Shown here: positions 11,240-22,008 of the stretch, piece by piece
Position numbering within the stretch: the first letter of the stretch is position 1
How the letters are laid out: every line of letters starts with the position of its first letter
Assembly: GCA_963422465.1 (NCBI GenBank)
Contig: OY730169.1
Span: forward strand, 3,224,001-3,288,000
Reading direction: 5' to 3'
Length of the DNA stretch: 64,000 bases
Source: Lichina pygmaea
Taxonomy: Eukaryota; Ascomycota; Lichinomycetes; Lichinales; Lichinaceae
Program-made: the position numbers and the translations under genes
Notes under the pieces: generated by a model
Told to the model about the DNA's origin: nothing
What the model saw: only the letters and a program-made list of their open reading frames with translations
Databases searched by the model: none

Positions 11240-11670
11240 CAGCTCAGCCTGCAGCGCGGATACATCAATGACTGTTGCCGACAAGTCCTCACCCTCTGCC
11301 TCCATTTCAGCGACAAGGCACTGGAGTTTCTTCTTTGCTCAACCCTCAGCTCCTTCGAGAACCTTCCGCTTTCAGGACACATAAGCCTGCAGCTTGGCAA
11401 GCTGCTCAACAAGAGCATCCTGCTTGGCCTCATCAACAGCCAGATCATCGCAAAGGTTATCCTGAGTCATGTTCAGTGACTCCCAAGAAAGCAACACACA
11501 GGACTTCCCATGACAAGTGTATTCAGCGCACTTCAACTTATCGTTGTTGTCAGACATTCAGAAACAAGGCTTGCAGTTCAAGGTACAGAAGTTACACGGA
11601 GCAAGTGACAGGAAGTTGCGATCACGAATCTGGGCTGCCAGTTGCTTTCGGTAAACAGAGGCATGTGATT
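11240..11670 (-). pseudogene. Decayed antisense cysteine-cluster gene (older family 1)
   Basis: This is the homologue of the gene at 4313-4717, opposite to its plus-strand host element and just inside the 3' LTR. The cysteine cluster and the helical tail are both recognisable. The copy is broken, in line with the rest of the element. Confidence 0.7.
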
Positions 11671-11724
11671 TCGCAGGCATACTCAAGAATTCATCAAGAC
11701 GATGAATGAAGGGGAGGAAGGTAG

Positions 11725-12247
11725 TGTTACGATCTCTGGGAAGAGGAGCCACTCATTTATACAGGCATCGGGCCTTGGGCTGGACAAGAGACCACCGTGG
11801 AGTCAAGTGACCAACCAACAAAAGGTCACGTGACTATCAAGACAAACACGTGTGGCTTGACACAGCATGCATGACACATCGAGACAATCTCACCAGTCTC
11901 AATGCAGGATGCATGAAGAGTTGAGACAATCTCACCTGTCTCGACACAGGATGCATGACATGGTGGGACTGTCAAGACAATCTTGATTGTCTTGACAGGC
12001 CAGTACTATATAGCCAAGCGATAGTTCCCTTATGGAACGATCGTCTTCAACTCATGTTGTGATCCAGACAACTAGATCTACTTCAATACAATCTTTGTAC
12101 GAAGCTATTGATCAGGTGTCACCACCACCACGTTCCACCAAACCCCTTCGCGCTCCTTGACACTCCTCTCCTGCGAGAACCAACCTGCCTTCCGCATCTC
12201 GCCCTCATCCTATACTCGGATAGGACGGCACAGTACAGACTGCAACA
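11725..12247 (+). repeat. 3' LTR of the older family-1 gypsy
   Basis: A 523-bp LTR, starting TGTTACGA and ending TGCAACA. Its U3 holds units of about 42 bp (motif GAGACAATCTCACC...GATGCATGA) instead of the 50-bp units of the young copy, so it belongs to the same U3 type as the element at 51689-58228. Confidence 0.9.
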
Positions 12248-13160
12248 TGTTCCTTATAAGAGAGGGTGACACTGGCTTGGAGATCTTATCTGAAGACACC
12301 AACAAATTCAAGGTAGCCACCAATATTGTCTCAGCCCCACCCCTATCATACTGAATTTGCAAGGAAGTTTTTGCCTCAGGGAACACACTACACACCCACC
12401 TGCACACATCCAACTGCCTGGTCTCTAGAGTGGCACTCCAGAGTCTGCTGTCACTGAACACCAACAGAACAATTGACTGAAAGTCTATGACAGTACAGCC
12501 ACCTAGTGGCAAGACTGCAGCAGGATCTAGGCAGGCAGAAGAGAACCTGAAATTGCCAGCCCAAGACCCAAGCACCACAGGTGACAGTGTGGTGCAGGAA
12601 AATAAGGATGTTGGCTCTGCAGTCATCAAGTTGTCAGCAGAGCCTGTGAAAGAAGATAGCTTCATGTTCAGAGGATAGTCCTACATAGTGGCCAAGGTGT
12701 GGTTCAGCAAGAAAGGAACTGAGGAGGATGTCTGTATGGACTCCAGCTGTGTGATGTCAGTTATCAACAAAAGATTCCTGCAACAGGTAGCCCCAGGTGC
12801 AGCTGTCCAGCACCCCAAAACCACGATCTACATGAGAGGTCTCAGAGTGAAAAAACACACATCTAATAAGTATGTGGTACTTGACCTCTTCCCAGTGGAG
12901 ATGCAAGGAAAGCTCTTGCTGGCCCAGATCACACAAGAGTTCCACCTAGTTGATCAGCTTGACATGAACATACTTGTCAGAATGGATGTTCAGAGCCCTG
13001 AAGGCATCCTGCTCAATTGCCTTGAGGGCACCATCACATTCCAAAAGACTGACAACACTGTCACAAAGGCCATGACAGAGACTCAAGCAGCAAGACCTGT
13101 CAAAGCACTTGTCAGAACCAAAGGTGTGACTAGGCTGCAGTCTAGGACTGTCACAAACAT
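12248..13160 (+). mobile_element. Old gypsy fragment with retropepsin-like domain, left part
   Basis: Plus-strand sequence unrelated in detail to families 1 and 2. The frame at 12688-13157 resembles the retropepsin domain of fungal gypsy elements: an Asp followed by small residues and MSVI, then a Leu-rich beta pattern with VVLDLF. The fragment resumes at 15334 after a LINE insertion. It is a degraded fossil and appears to be the oldest layer of the left nest, because both the older family-1 element and the LINE lie in it. Confidence 0.6.
13147..13160. repeat. 14-bp target-site duplication of LINE (left copy)
   Basis: The 14-mer ACTGTCACAAACAT occurs here and again, exactly, at 15320-15333. 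It brackets the LINE at 13161-15319 and so defines both ends of that insertion. Confidence 0.95.
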
Positions 13161-15319
13161 TTTATTTTATTTTATTTTATTTGATTCTTACACTGGTAGT
13201 AGCTTTACAGCCATGCAGATCTTCTAGCTAATAGTGAACTCCTTCAGAAAACCTTTGAAGAGATAAAAACTGAAGGCAGGGTGTGACTAGGGAATGTAAC
13301 AAAAGAAATCTTGAAGTTTCTGGTAAGAGAAGAGAATCTAGGTATTGGATTGGGAATAGTGGAGTTTGAAAGCTAGATTAAACTGGTTTAGTCTTTTCAA
13401 AGACATAAACCAGTACAAGAACTTCTGTAGTAGCTCTGGGTTTGAAATAATAGTGGTGAAGTCTTGGGGATTAAAAGAGACTTGTTGTCTTTGTCTTGAA
13501 TAAAGAGAGCATGAAGAGGTGATATGTTTTGCAGTTTCTTCTGCTTGGCCACACACACATAGTGGGGTAGGGAAGTCAGGAGCTCCAGCTCTGAAAAGAA
13601 AACTTGCCAGACCAATTCTTCCAGTCCTGATTTGCAGTAGCAGACTTGCCTCAGCTTTCTGTAACTCTTTGTAGAGCTTCAGATTGTTTTTGTGTGGCTT
13701 TTGACAGAAAGTCTGCCAGCCTGGATAGCTTCTTCTTTTCTTCTCTTCCCATTGGTCTTCCCACTCTTTAGTAAAGAGCTTTTGTAGTTCTTTCTTTGAA
13801 CTAGCCTGGTTAGTAGTTATTTGACTTAACCAAGTGAATTTCCACTTAGGAGAGATAGTTGAGGATTCCTTTAAAGGTTTCTTCAAGAGAGAGGCATAGC
13901 TGGAAATAGTGGAAAAGATACTGTCAAGAAAGTATTTGAGAGGGGAGTTTTGAATAGAAGAAAGAAAACAGGCAGTGCGAAATTTAAAGTATAGGTCTAG
14001 AGGTAGAAGAAAAAGCTCACTCTCTAATAGAAAAGAAGGAGTGGCTTTGAAGGCACCCCCAATAAGTCTTAGGCATCTGTTTTGAAATGAAACAAGAGAA
14101 GAGATATTGGAGGATTTTCTTAGAGGGTTAAACCAGATCCCCACTGCATAGCTCAGTAGAGATCTCAGTATAGCAGTGTACACCAGACGTGATGTGTGAA
14201 CTGGAAAGCCCCAAGTAGAATAGGAAGTTCTAGAAAGAGAAGAGAGTGCTTTCTGTGCTTTTTGAAGAATAATCCTCTGGTGTTTGTGCCAGTGGAGCTT
14301 TGCATCTAGGTACACTCCAAGTACTCGCACTTCTTCTTTTGGTTTGAGAATCACATTCCCCAGTCTGAGCTTGAGCTGAAGATTGTCTGATCTTCTTCTG
14401 GAAAAATGAAGTATTTCATATTTCTCAGGTGAGAAGACCATTCCATGTCTTGCAGCCCAGGATAGACATTTGTGGTGTGTGTTCTTTAACTTCAGAAGGT
14501 TACTTTTCAAGGAGTGACCAAAAGCAAGCAGATTTGTATCATCTGCAAACCCCAGGGCAGATACACCAGAAGAGGGAGTATGCACAGTCTCATGCAATTC
14601 AGAAATGTAGAATAGAAAAAGAATAGAGGATAATGGAGAACCTTGAGGAACTCCACAATGAATAGGAATAGAATAAGACTCAGAATCATCAAAGACAAGA
14701 GTGGTAGAGCGCTTATCACAGAAGGAGTAGATCCAGGAAGCTAGCCAGGCAGGTATTTCCTTTTCTTTTCAGAATTTGCTGTAGTATCTTGGGGAGAACT
14801 CTGTCATAGGCTCCTGAGATATCCAGTGAGAGTAGGGATGCAACCATGCCTTCCTTCCAGACTTTTTCCACTTGGGAGGTTAGAAGGAAAAGTGCTGCTT
14901 CTGTGGATCTTCCTTTCCTAAAGCCCATCTGGATATCTGGCAATAGTCCAGCTTCTTCTGCTATCTTGCTTAGTCTGGCTGCAGCAATAGCTTCCATCAG
15001 CTTGCCTGTTGTGTTTAGCAGAGCTATAGGGCGCCAGGCTTTAGCTTGATTGTAGGTTCCCTTGCCAGGTTTCCTCAAGCAGACTGTTTTTGCACTCTTA
15101 AATCTTTCAGGGAAGTACTCCAGTTTCCAGCATGTTGAAGTCAGAATAGCTAGAGCTTGGCAGAACCTAGGCCCCAGAGCTCTCAGAAATCCATTTGGCA
15201 GCTTATCTCTCCCTCCTGCTGTGAAAGGTTTCTTCTTGGCCAGAATTTGCTCCACTTCTTCACATGTTACCTCCTGGGAGAGCTGTATCTCAGAGATAGT
15301 CTGGGAGCTTTCTGAGCCT
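13161..15319 (-). mobile_element. 5'-truncated LINE with 14-bp target duplication
   Basis: A minus-strand non-LTR retrotransposon copy of 2.16 kb. It ends at 13161 with an A-rich (AAATA)n tail preceded by GTAAGAATCAAAT, and is 5'-truncated within ORF2 at 15319. It contains reverse transcriptase and the C-terminal region of ORF2. The closest relative in the window is the LINE spanning 42016-60033, and the two are nearly identical over long stretches, so the insertion is fairly recent. Truncation, A-rich tail and variable-length duplication are the marks of target-primed reverse transcription. Confidence 0.95.
13338..15319 (-). pseudogene. LINE ORF2 fragment (reverse transcriptase and C-terminus)
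   Basis: Two reading frames cover the fragment. 15319-14716 carries the first RT motifs (RPIALLNTTGKLMEA, GFRKGRST, LSLDISGAYD). 14597-13338 carries the catalytic motif FADDTNLLAF and the C-terminal region, including a cysteine/histidine stretch (CVCGQAEETAKHITSSC). They are in different frames because of a net +1 shift near 14760, in the run that reads AAAAGGAAATACC on the minus strand. The other LINE at 58430-58450 has exactly the same run and shift. The fragment has no endonuclease domain and cannot be autonomous. Confidence 0.9.
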
Positions 15320-15333
15320 ACTGTCACAAACAT

Positions 15334-16010
15334 ACCTATTCAACACCCAAAGAGTCTCCCCAACCAAGACCTGCTTTTCAGTCTGGAAATAAGAGTGTCA
15401 GACAGACTTGCAAAAGGACACTGACTGAATTCAGGCACTCAAGGCACAGATTGGCTTCAGAACAACAGTGGTATTGCAAGCCACATTATTGACAGCAGTT
15501 TCACCTATGTTCAGGTGTGGAATGTGAACAACACCATGATAAATCTGCTGACTGGCACAGTGATGGGAATCATGTCAGAATGTGAGTTTAGTGGCTGCTA
15601 TCATGTGTCAGCAGAGACTCTAGAACTGTTGATGGTGGGGATCAAGGACAAAGCCATGCCTCTGATTCTTCAAGATGTTAGACAGGATCAGCTGACTAGC
15701 ATACAGACTAGAGCTACCCACCTGCTGGAAGATCCACCCAGTGATATCAATAACACACTTTGAGCTGGCTTCAGAGAACTCTTTTCTACACCCCACTCAG
15801 GAACAGGCAGAGGCTGTCCAGATTGACAGCCAAGAAGAATAGACAATAGACTGCATCACAACCCACCAGCAATTTGGAAGAACCAAGGCCTTGTGTTATA
15901 GAGTCAGGTGGCTTGGATGGGGCCCGGAGCATGACACATGGGAGCTACAGGAGAATCTCCAGAAGACCTCTGCCTTGGCTGAGTATGAAGAGGCGCACAA
16001 TCTGGGCTAG
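15334..16010 (+). mobile_element. Old gypsy fragment, right part with chromodomain-like end
   Basis: The sequence continues from 13160 after the LINE and its target duplication. About 15515-15760 resembles the stretch that follows the protease in fungal gypsy polyproteins. About 15895-16008 reads as a chromodomain-like end (VRWLGWGPEHDTWE), the typical terminus of chromoviral integrase. Little of the region expected between them is recognisable. It is a broken fossil; the two pieces could also come from different elements. Confidence 0.5.
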
Positions 16011-17095
16011 CTACCACCATGACAAGGACACCATGGCTTTTTTCAAGGCCGGTGATTGTTAGAGTGCCTACTGTGCCCTTGCCCAAGCCCACCTACTGGC
16101 TCACCTCAGATCCCACCCCGGCAGGGTGGCAGAGTGGCTAGATCACTTGCCTCACTTATCTCTCACTATATAGACTATCTGATAGCTAGACTTAGCAAGG
16201 CAATCACTTTTTCACATCGTACATACGTCTATATCTGCTTCAGCCATGACAACTGGGCTGACATCACCACATCTACATCTCACCAGGCCAGGTGTGACAC
16301 TGCTGGGCCAAGTCAATCCTCTGGCCCCAGTGGCCACTGGAATCCACCAAGGGGTCCCTGGGCGTGCCCCCATGGGCTGACAGCCACCCCGCAGTCACTC
16401 CACCCCCAGGCACCCCCCCATGAACAGTCTGGCAGGCCCACCTGCTATCAGAGCAATGGTGCTGGGAGAGATGGCATGAGCTCCACAGTGGGCCCCCACC
16501 ACAAATCCAGCTGCTGGACCCAGATCCTGGAGGGGGAGACAACTGGAAGCCGGACAGGATGCTGTACCAGGCATCTCTCCAGCTTTGCGCTGGCCTATCC
16601 AAGACCCAAAGCAGCATCTTAACACAGATGTGCACAGGTAAGATCAGGCTGGTAGCCTTCCTCTGCAGACAACAAGTCCCCAGCTTCCTGACACCAGCTT
16701 GTTGCTGCAGAGCGCAGTGGGAGACTGCCAAGCATGTTGTTCTGGAGTGCCCACACCTGCAGTGAGTACACCGCAGTCTTTACACTGCAGCTGCTACTAC
16801 TGACTACCAGGTGATGATCTCACACCCGCGGCCCGCCACCACCCTCACCTTGTGGATCCTACGCCACGAAGTTCTCCCCCAGTTCTCCTGGGCCCAGGAG
16901 CAGCTGGATACTGGTTACTAACCAGTCACCCCCCACGTTCTGTAGATTACTCGAGAGGATAGCGCTGCCCGAGGCGCTGCAGGGAGAGGTTTTTTACTCG
17001 GTTGAGTTTTCCTAGCCTAATTCTATAGTTGACCCAGCGTAGCCTAGATACACTAGCGCTAGAATGGTGTAGGAATTCAATCAATCAATCAACCT
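16011..17095 (+). mobile_element. 3' end of a second LINE family with (AATC)n tail
   Basis: The frame at 16559-16765 matches the C-terminal portion of fungal LINE ORF2: KTQSSILTQMCTGKIRLVAFL followed by a Cys/His stretch (CCCRAQWETAKHVVLEC), the counterpart of ETAKHITSSC in the other LINEs here. The 3' end is marked by a short (AATC)n array at about 17075-17092, unlike the AAATA tail of the main LINE family. The left boundary is uncertain: 16011-16550 gives no clear coding match. No target duplication is visible. It is 5'-truncated and degraded. Confidence 0.55.
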
Positions 17096-17718
17096 GGCTG
17101 TTGGTTTGGAGATGTTTTATTCCCGTCCATCGAAAAACCTCTGTGTGCATCGTCACATGATTTGATGGGTATACACTCCCCTCTCTTCCTGCCCTGTCTT
17201 GTCTTGTCCTGACCTGCCCTGCCCTGCCTTGCCCTGCCTTGTCTTGCTCTGCCTTGCCCATGCCCACCTCCACCTTTCAGCTTCTCCTGTGACTAGCGGG
17301 TTATCTTGTGACTGGCCGGGTTTCCAAAGCATTCGTTTCAATGCCGAAAGGAGAGGTATCCGTCGATCGACAGACATCGATGCTGCAGCAGCGTCGTTAC
17401 ATCCCCGTCGTGACAGCCTGTCGCTCAAGCCAGTCGCAACACTTGACAACGACTCGTCGGTCGATTGGGGGAGGAAAAAAACTCGGCACTCTTTCCACCG
17501 GCACCTGCTCCAGCTAAAGCAGGTCCGTCGGCCTCCGAACCTCTATGGCGAGACGAGAGGGGAAGAAGCGCAAACATGGGGGGGGGGGGGAGGAAACATC
17601 TTCGTCGGAGTGAAATTCCTTTTTTTTTTTGAAGAAGTAGACCAGCAGGAAGAAAGACGTCAACCCGGCAAGAAGACAAAAAAACAAAAACAAAAGATTT
17701 GTCCGTCGTGGAAACGTG
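17096..17718. other. Host DNA with low-complexity runs, no clear gene
   Basis: This is the boundary between repeats and the host island. It contains a pyrimidine-rich stretch of CCTTG/CCCTG units (about 17190-17270), a run of ten G (about 17580) and a run of ten T (about 17620). It lies downstream of the gene ending at 17719 and may include its 3' UTR. I see no convincing coding sequence. Confidence 0.5.
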
Positions 17719-18774
17719 TCATGGTACTCCCAAGGGACGAAACACTCCTGCGCCGGGCGCCGCACCTGGAGTGACGCCGTCTTGTCTGTTGCTTCCTCCT
17801 CCTCCTCCTCCGCCTCCGAACAGAGAACGCTGCATGTTCCGAAGTATGTTTTGGCCGACGCGGGAGGCACCGTCGTAGAGCTGCCCGGCACTCGGTAACG
17901 TAAAGGCCGAGAAGCCTTTCCCGTACCTGTTCTTCCTCCTTGTCCTCTTGTCCTTCTTGTCCTTCTTGTCCTTCCTCTTCAGAATCTCCAACGGATCCGC
18001 TCTCGATGGATCCAACGAACGTTGTTGCGCTCCCTGCGGCGCCTGTTTCGGAGTCCTGACTTTTTGGTCCTTCGCGCTGCAGCGATACTTTGAGACCTCT
18101 TCCGTCCACCCCCCAACCCACGCGTCCTTCGTCGCGGTTCGAGGGTCATCCACCGGGAAATCTTCAACGACCGATTGCGCGTACCCTGGCAAATGTTCCT
18201 GCAGGACGACTCTCAGTTCCCTTGAACATTCCCTGAGACAAGCGGCTTGGGTGCGAAATCGGAACGCGCTCTGTTGCATCGCAGACAAAGTCAGTCGCTG
18301 GCAGAAAGCGCCGGGGCCCTTACGCCGGGCTTGAGCTCGTGAACATGACCAAGGGGCCGAAAAGGGTAATAGACCAGGCCAACACCCCGAGTGGTCGGGA
18401 AACATTTCCTTCCTCCTCCCACTCGTGGGCTGTAACAAAAGGAACCCAGCATGGGGATCTGTTCCGACGGAACACGTGGCAAAGGAGAAGTCACTCACAA
18501 CACGTCTCGCAACACGGTAGGTCACGAATAGAACTCTATTGTCTCGATCTGCCAGTAGGTACTGAGCTTCGTCAGGATTGACGCAGAAATCCATACAAAG
18601 CCTGCAAAAGAATTCCTGGTTGGTCTGACAAAAGCCCTTGAGGATCTGTTGCCAACCATAAGCATCGATTCGTTCACTCTCGCCGCCATAACCATCGCCG
18701 GGAGGTGGGAGGAAGACTGCCTCGAGCAAAGCGGGAGCGATGCCGAGGAAACATAGAAGTCTGGTCACACGCAT
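17719..18774 (-). CDS. Putative secreted basic, Cys-containing protein (unknown function)
   Basis: A 351-codon frame whose first about 20 residues (MRVTRLLCFLGIAPALLEAV) look like a signal peptide. The middle contains a cysteine-rich part (FCQ..FFCRLCMDFC, later ACLREC). Then come a lysine-rich block (KRKDKKDKKDKRTRRK), eight glycines in a row and a Pro/Gly-rich end. A candidate 69-nt intron with good signals lies inside (18430-18498, GTGAGT...TTACAG on the minus strand); it keeps the frame, so use is undecided. In 18330-18420 a second frame also looks protein-like, so the exon structure or a frameshift there is unresolved. I do not recognise a family. A secreted or cell-wall protein is an inference from the signal peptide only. 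Confidence 0.5.
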   Translation of the reverse strand: MRVTRLLCFLGIAPALLEAVFLPPPGDGYGGESERIDAYGWQQILKGFCQTNQEFFCRLCMDFCVNPDEAQYLLADRDNRVLFVTYRVARRVVSDFSFATCSVGTDPHAGFLLLQPTSGRRKEMFPDHSGCWPGLLPFSAPWSCSRAQARRKGPGAFCQRLTLSAMQQSAFRFRTQAACLRECSRELRVVLQEHLPGYAQSVVEDFPVDDPRTATKDAWVGGWTEEVSKYRCSAKDQKVRTPKQAPQGAQQRSLDPSRADPLEILKRKDKKDKKDKRTRRKNRYGKGFSAFTLPSAGQLYDGASRVGQNILRNMQRSLFGGGGGGGGSNRQDGVTPGAAPGAGVFRPLGVP

Positions 18775-21700
18775 CTTCCCAGCATGAAGTCTCTTGGACC
18801 GCTGTGATAAGCGGGTGCCGAAGGCGGAGACAGGGTGTCAATACGCATCCCAGGTGTATGCTGTAGCAAGGTGCTTGGAGGATTAGCCTCAAGATATGAG
18901 GTTCAGAGAAGAACATTGAGCCACTTGCCGTCGAGCTTGGCGTACCAGTATACAGCAGCACCGCAAGCTGTATACGATGGCAGAGACACCCACGCCCGTC
19001 TCCAGAAAGCGTTGAGAGAGCTCGGGTCGTCTTCTAAGACAGCCGAGCGTGGCACGCAACGCGGATCATGTGCAAGATACGATCGTTATCGCAACTGGAA
19101 TTTTGAGTCCGACGGTGGGCAAGGTAGCACACTCTGTGAGGGAACGGAGCTCCTCAGGGTTTTCCTGCTCCTAAGCTCCGGCGCGATGATAGCGGATTCC
19201 CGCCTGAGACATTTTCGCCTGATACGAGCTAAAGAGCCTTAACCCTGTCAACCCGTCAAGATTGAAAGTCCAAGTTGATAGTGCAGCTGGGGTACGAGGT
19301 ACGAATTGCAGCACCATCGCATGAAGCTTGCATCATGCCGCAAGCTTCGAGATGCTCTCTCATGCATGGAGAAACTGGATCGAGACTGAGCAGGTGGTAA
19401 ACTGGCTGCACGGCACAGGAGTGAAGGCCCAAACCGGAACGGTTCCATTCTAGGAGAACCGGCAAGATCTCCTGGTTCCGGTCTGCAGAGCTGTTCAACA
19501 GCGGACTCGGCAGCACTATCCTCCGACATCTTGTCGTGACCAGGCTCGACATCACGTAAGATGCAGGAAGAGGGTTCGTGTTATGCACAGCACTTCATCC
19601 CGTAGCTAAGATCCCACATCTGCCAGCAGGTTGCTCCGGCTGAAGAGCGTACGTAGTTCAGCCAGCCAGCATCAACCAAGCCGTGTATCTTTCCGTAAAG
19701 CAAAAGTCTCTTCTTTCCGGCAGACGAAGAGAATCAACATTACGGATCTTAACTCCGTCCCTCCTCACGCTTCCCACGTTCTCGACGGCACCATGTAGCG
19801 CAGGGTCCTAGCGCGGGGTCCTAGCGCGGGGTCCGGGCACGCCGGCGTCCGTACTGTAAAATGTAAACCCAGTGATTACCGTACCGTAAGTAGTTTCCGA
19901 CACATACGGTAAGGGAAAGACGAGCGAGCGAGAGCCAGAGACAGAGAGAGAGCCAGGGAGAGGAACAGCCTTCGAGAAAGAAGAACAAGTCTCCGAGGAC
20001 AAAATCCTCCGCTCTAATGAGACGCACCCGTTTGAGTTCTGGGAGCGGGTGCGAAGATCGTAGGCCTGAATCGTAGACATGTTAAGATACGCGTGTTCGG
20101 CCGGCTAAATGTTTACAGTACGGTACGTGGCACGTGCGTGGGTACCTTTGTACCTCCCACCTCCGTACTTCCGTACATGCGAATGAAGCGCGTACGTAGC
20201 TTGTGTCGTGATGATAAGAAGAACGAGAAAGGCAGGCCGGAGATGGACAGCCTAGTCGATAACCGTGCCCCGCGCGCATGACTCCCGCTTGTGGGCAGAG
20301 AGAGATGCGGTCAGGACACCGATTCTGGGAGCAGAGATTCGATGTTCTCTTCTCCTTTCCACGAAAGTAGATAGAGCTAGAGCAGTGGTCCGGAGAGATG
20401 CCATGTTCGACTCCGGAGACACGGCAGAAGGAACATGTTGCATCGTTGGATGAAGAGGACTAGCTACGGTAAGGGTTCAGCGACTACCCTAAACACAGGG
20501 GGGAAGAGCAACATGTGACGGTGTTAGGGGCTGGGGCTAGGGCTCTACGCCCGACCCTTCACGCCTACAACGTCCATTTCCTAGCCATGCCAGAAAGCTC
20601 AACGTAAATCACAGGCGCAAGACAAATCTCCCCCTGTCCCTACCGTACAGATCTACGTTCAAGCCACTGCAGATATCAGCGATTTGATTCATAAGATCAT
20701 CTGAATCTTGCAGGGGAAATCGAGGACTGGACCCAAGACGTGCGGTACCGTACCGTACCATACAAAGACCCCAAGAGTGAAAAGACCCTCGACCACACGC
20801 AAGCTCCACACCACCGACCTTGCAGAACCCGTTCGACTCAAGACACAAGTAGAAAGTCCCGTTGATTCCCTCTCACCCACTCGATTCTTGACTTGGATAA
20901 TTCCATCGTCGAGGGCACGTCCGGGTCTCGTTCGATGCCAGATCTACGATGGCGAAGGTAATCCCCGTTGAGCCTGTCGTTCGGGTTGAGCTATCCGACA
21001 CCCAAGGGAAAGGATCCGGCTCTTGCGGCACGAGCACGGTAGTCACCACAAACTCAACCGAGGCTCACGTCGAGGAGGGTGTTTGATTGCAGGTAGACTT
21101 GCGCGGCTCCACGGTAGCTCTGTGGCTCTAGCTGCTCGAGGTGACGGGAGTAGCCTCGGCTATATATGCTGCGCGTGCTTCTGGTGCTGCTACAATCGCC
21201 GGCGCTGCCCTGTTCTTCTCGCCGTGCCTGCTCCTGGTGCTGTACCTGCTTCTAGTGGTAATTACTGCTCGCTCGTCCCTGGTGGCGTAGATGTCTGGCC
21301 TCAGCTCTCGGCGCGTTCCTGGCCATCTCCTCGGCTCTCTGCCTCGTGGGGGCCACGCCGTGCTCCTAGCCCCCTGCCACGCACGACTCTGTGGCTGGGG
21401 CATCGGTGGCGGCATTTTCAATAGCCCACCATTTGCTCTTGGACAAATGCCAGGTCCCGTTGTGAGAGCAGATCACACTCGTCGCCACGTTCTTATCAGG
21501 TGACTGCTGAAACGTAAAAAAACTTTTGATTTGCAATCTGAGTGATACCGTAGTGTAGAGCTAATGCCGTTCAAAACCGACAAGGACTATTCAGGCTGGT
21601 GAGCTAGCAGAAGAAAAGACGAGCAATAATTCCCTCCAACCATCCTCACTTGTGCCACGTCGATGCCTCTTGCCAAGGTCCTCAAACCTTCCGATGGGAG

Positions 21701-22008
21701 ATCTTGATCCCAGCGTCTAGCGACAGTCCATGTCCACAGTGTCCTGCGGTTTCACCTGTTGATGGTCCTTGCCCGGGGCAGCGACCTCCAAGCAAGTGAC
21801 GGATCCATGCCCTTTCGACCAAACTGGCTCTTTGCCTCCTGTGTAAATGAAATTCGAATCAAGGCGAAGCCTATAAATACCCGCTGCCCGCGGCAAAAGT
21901 GATCGTCGCTGTTCCTATCAAGACCTTCTGCGGAGCCATCCATGTGTCGTAGAGTTGAGCAAGAGGTGACGGGACAGACCAGGTTGATCGACGCCACAAG
22001 TTGGCTTT
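18775..22008. other. Intergenic host region, no confident gene
   Basis: This 3.2-kb GC-rich stretch has only short or poorly supported frames. The least bad are 18835-19242 (plus, 135 codons, divergent from the gene ending at 18774) and a plus-strand region at 20949-21503, where frames encode an Ala/Leu-rich hydrophobic stretch (ALFFSPCLLLVLYLLLVVITA-like) that would need splicing. Neither shows a recognisable domain. Several short runs of the type GTACCGTACCGTACC or TACGGTACG occur (19860-19890, 20115-20125, 20740-20760). A purine-rich block lies at 19915-19990. No RNA gene is evident. Confidence 0.4.

Larger units (their letters stand above)
1773..12247 (+). mobile_element. Older Ty3/gypsy chromovirus, family 1, interrupted by a younger copy
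   Basis: A plus-strand family-1 element. Its protease to integrase part occupies 1773-3725, and its integrase C-terminus, chromodomain and 3' region occupy 10155-11724. The 3' LTR is 11725-12247. A younger family-1 element (3726-10154) sits in the integrase region, flanked by the 5-bp direct repeat TGGAG (3721-3725 and 10155-10159). The RNase H part is recognisable around 3100-3350 and the chromodomain near 11090-11220. The element is heavily broken (more than ten interruptions) and CpG-poor, so it is clearly older than its guest. Its 5' end lies left of the family-2 insertion at 1772, outside the window. Between chromodomain and LTR it keeps a decayed copy of the antisense cysteine-cluster gene. 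Confidence 0.9.

Noticed and set aside
12688-13227. Possible host aspartic protease
   Set aside because: Its similarity is to retropepsins of fungal gypsy elements, it runs into a LINE, and a chromodomain-like end follows; better explained as an old gypsy fragment.
16125-16165. A-box-like GTGGCAGAGTGGCTAG suggesting a tRNA or SINE head
   Set aside because: No B box follows at a suitable distance and no cloverleaf forms by eye.
18835-19242. Plus-strand frame of 135 codons divergent from the secreted-protein gene
   Set aside because: No recognisable domain, irregular composition and no splice or start context that favours it; kept only as a note in the intergenic entry.
20949-21503. Small membrane-protein gene with introns
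   Set aside because: The hydrophobic stretch is suggestive, but no pair of splice sites gave one continuous convincing frame.
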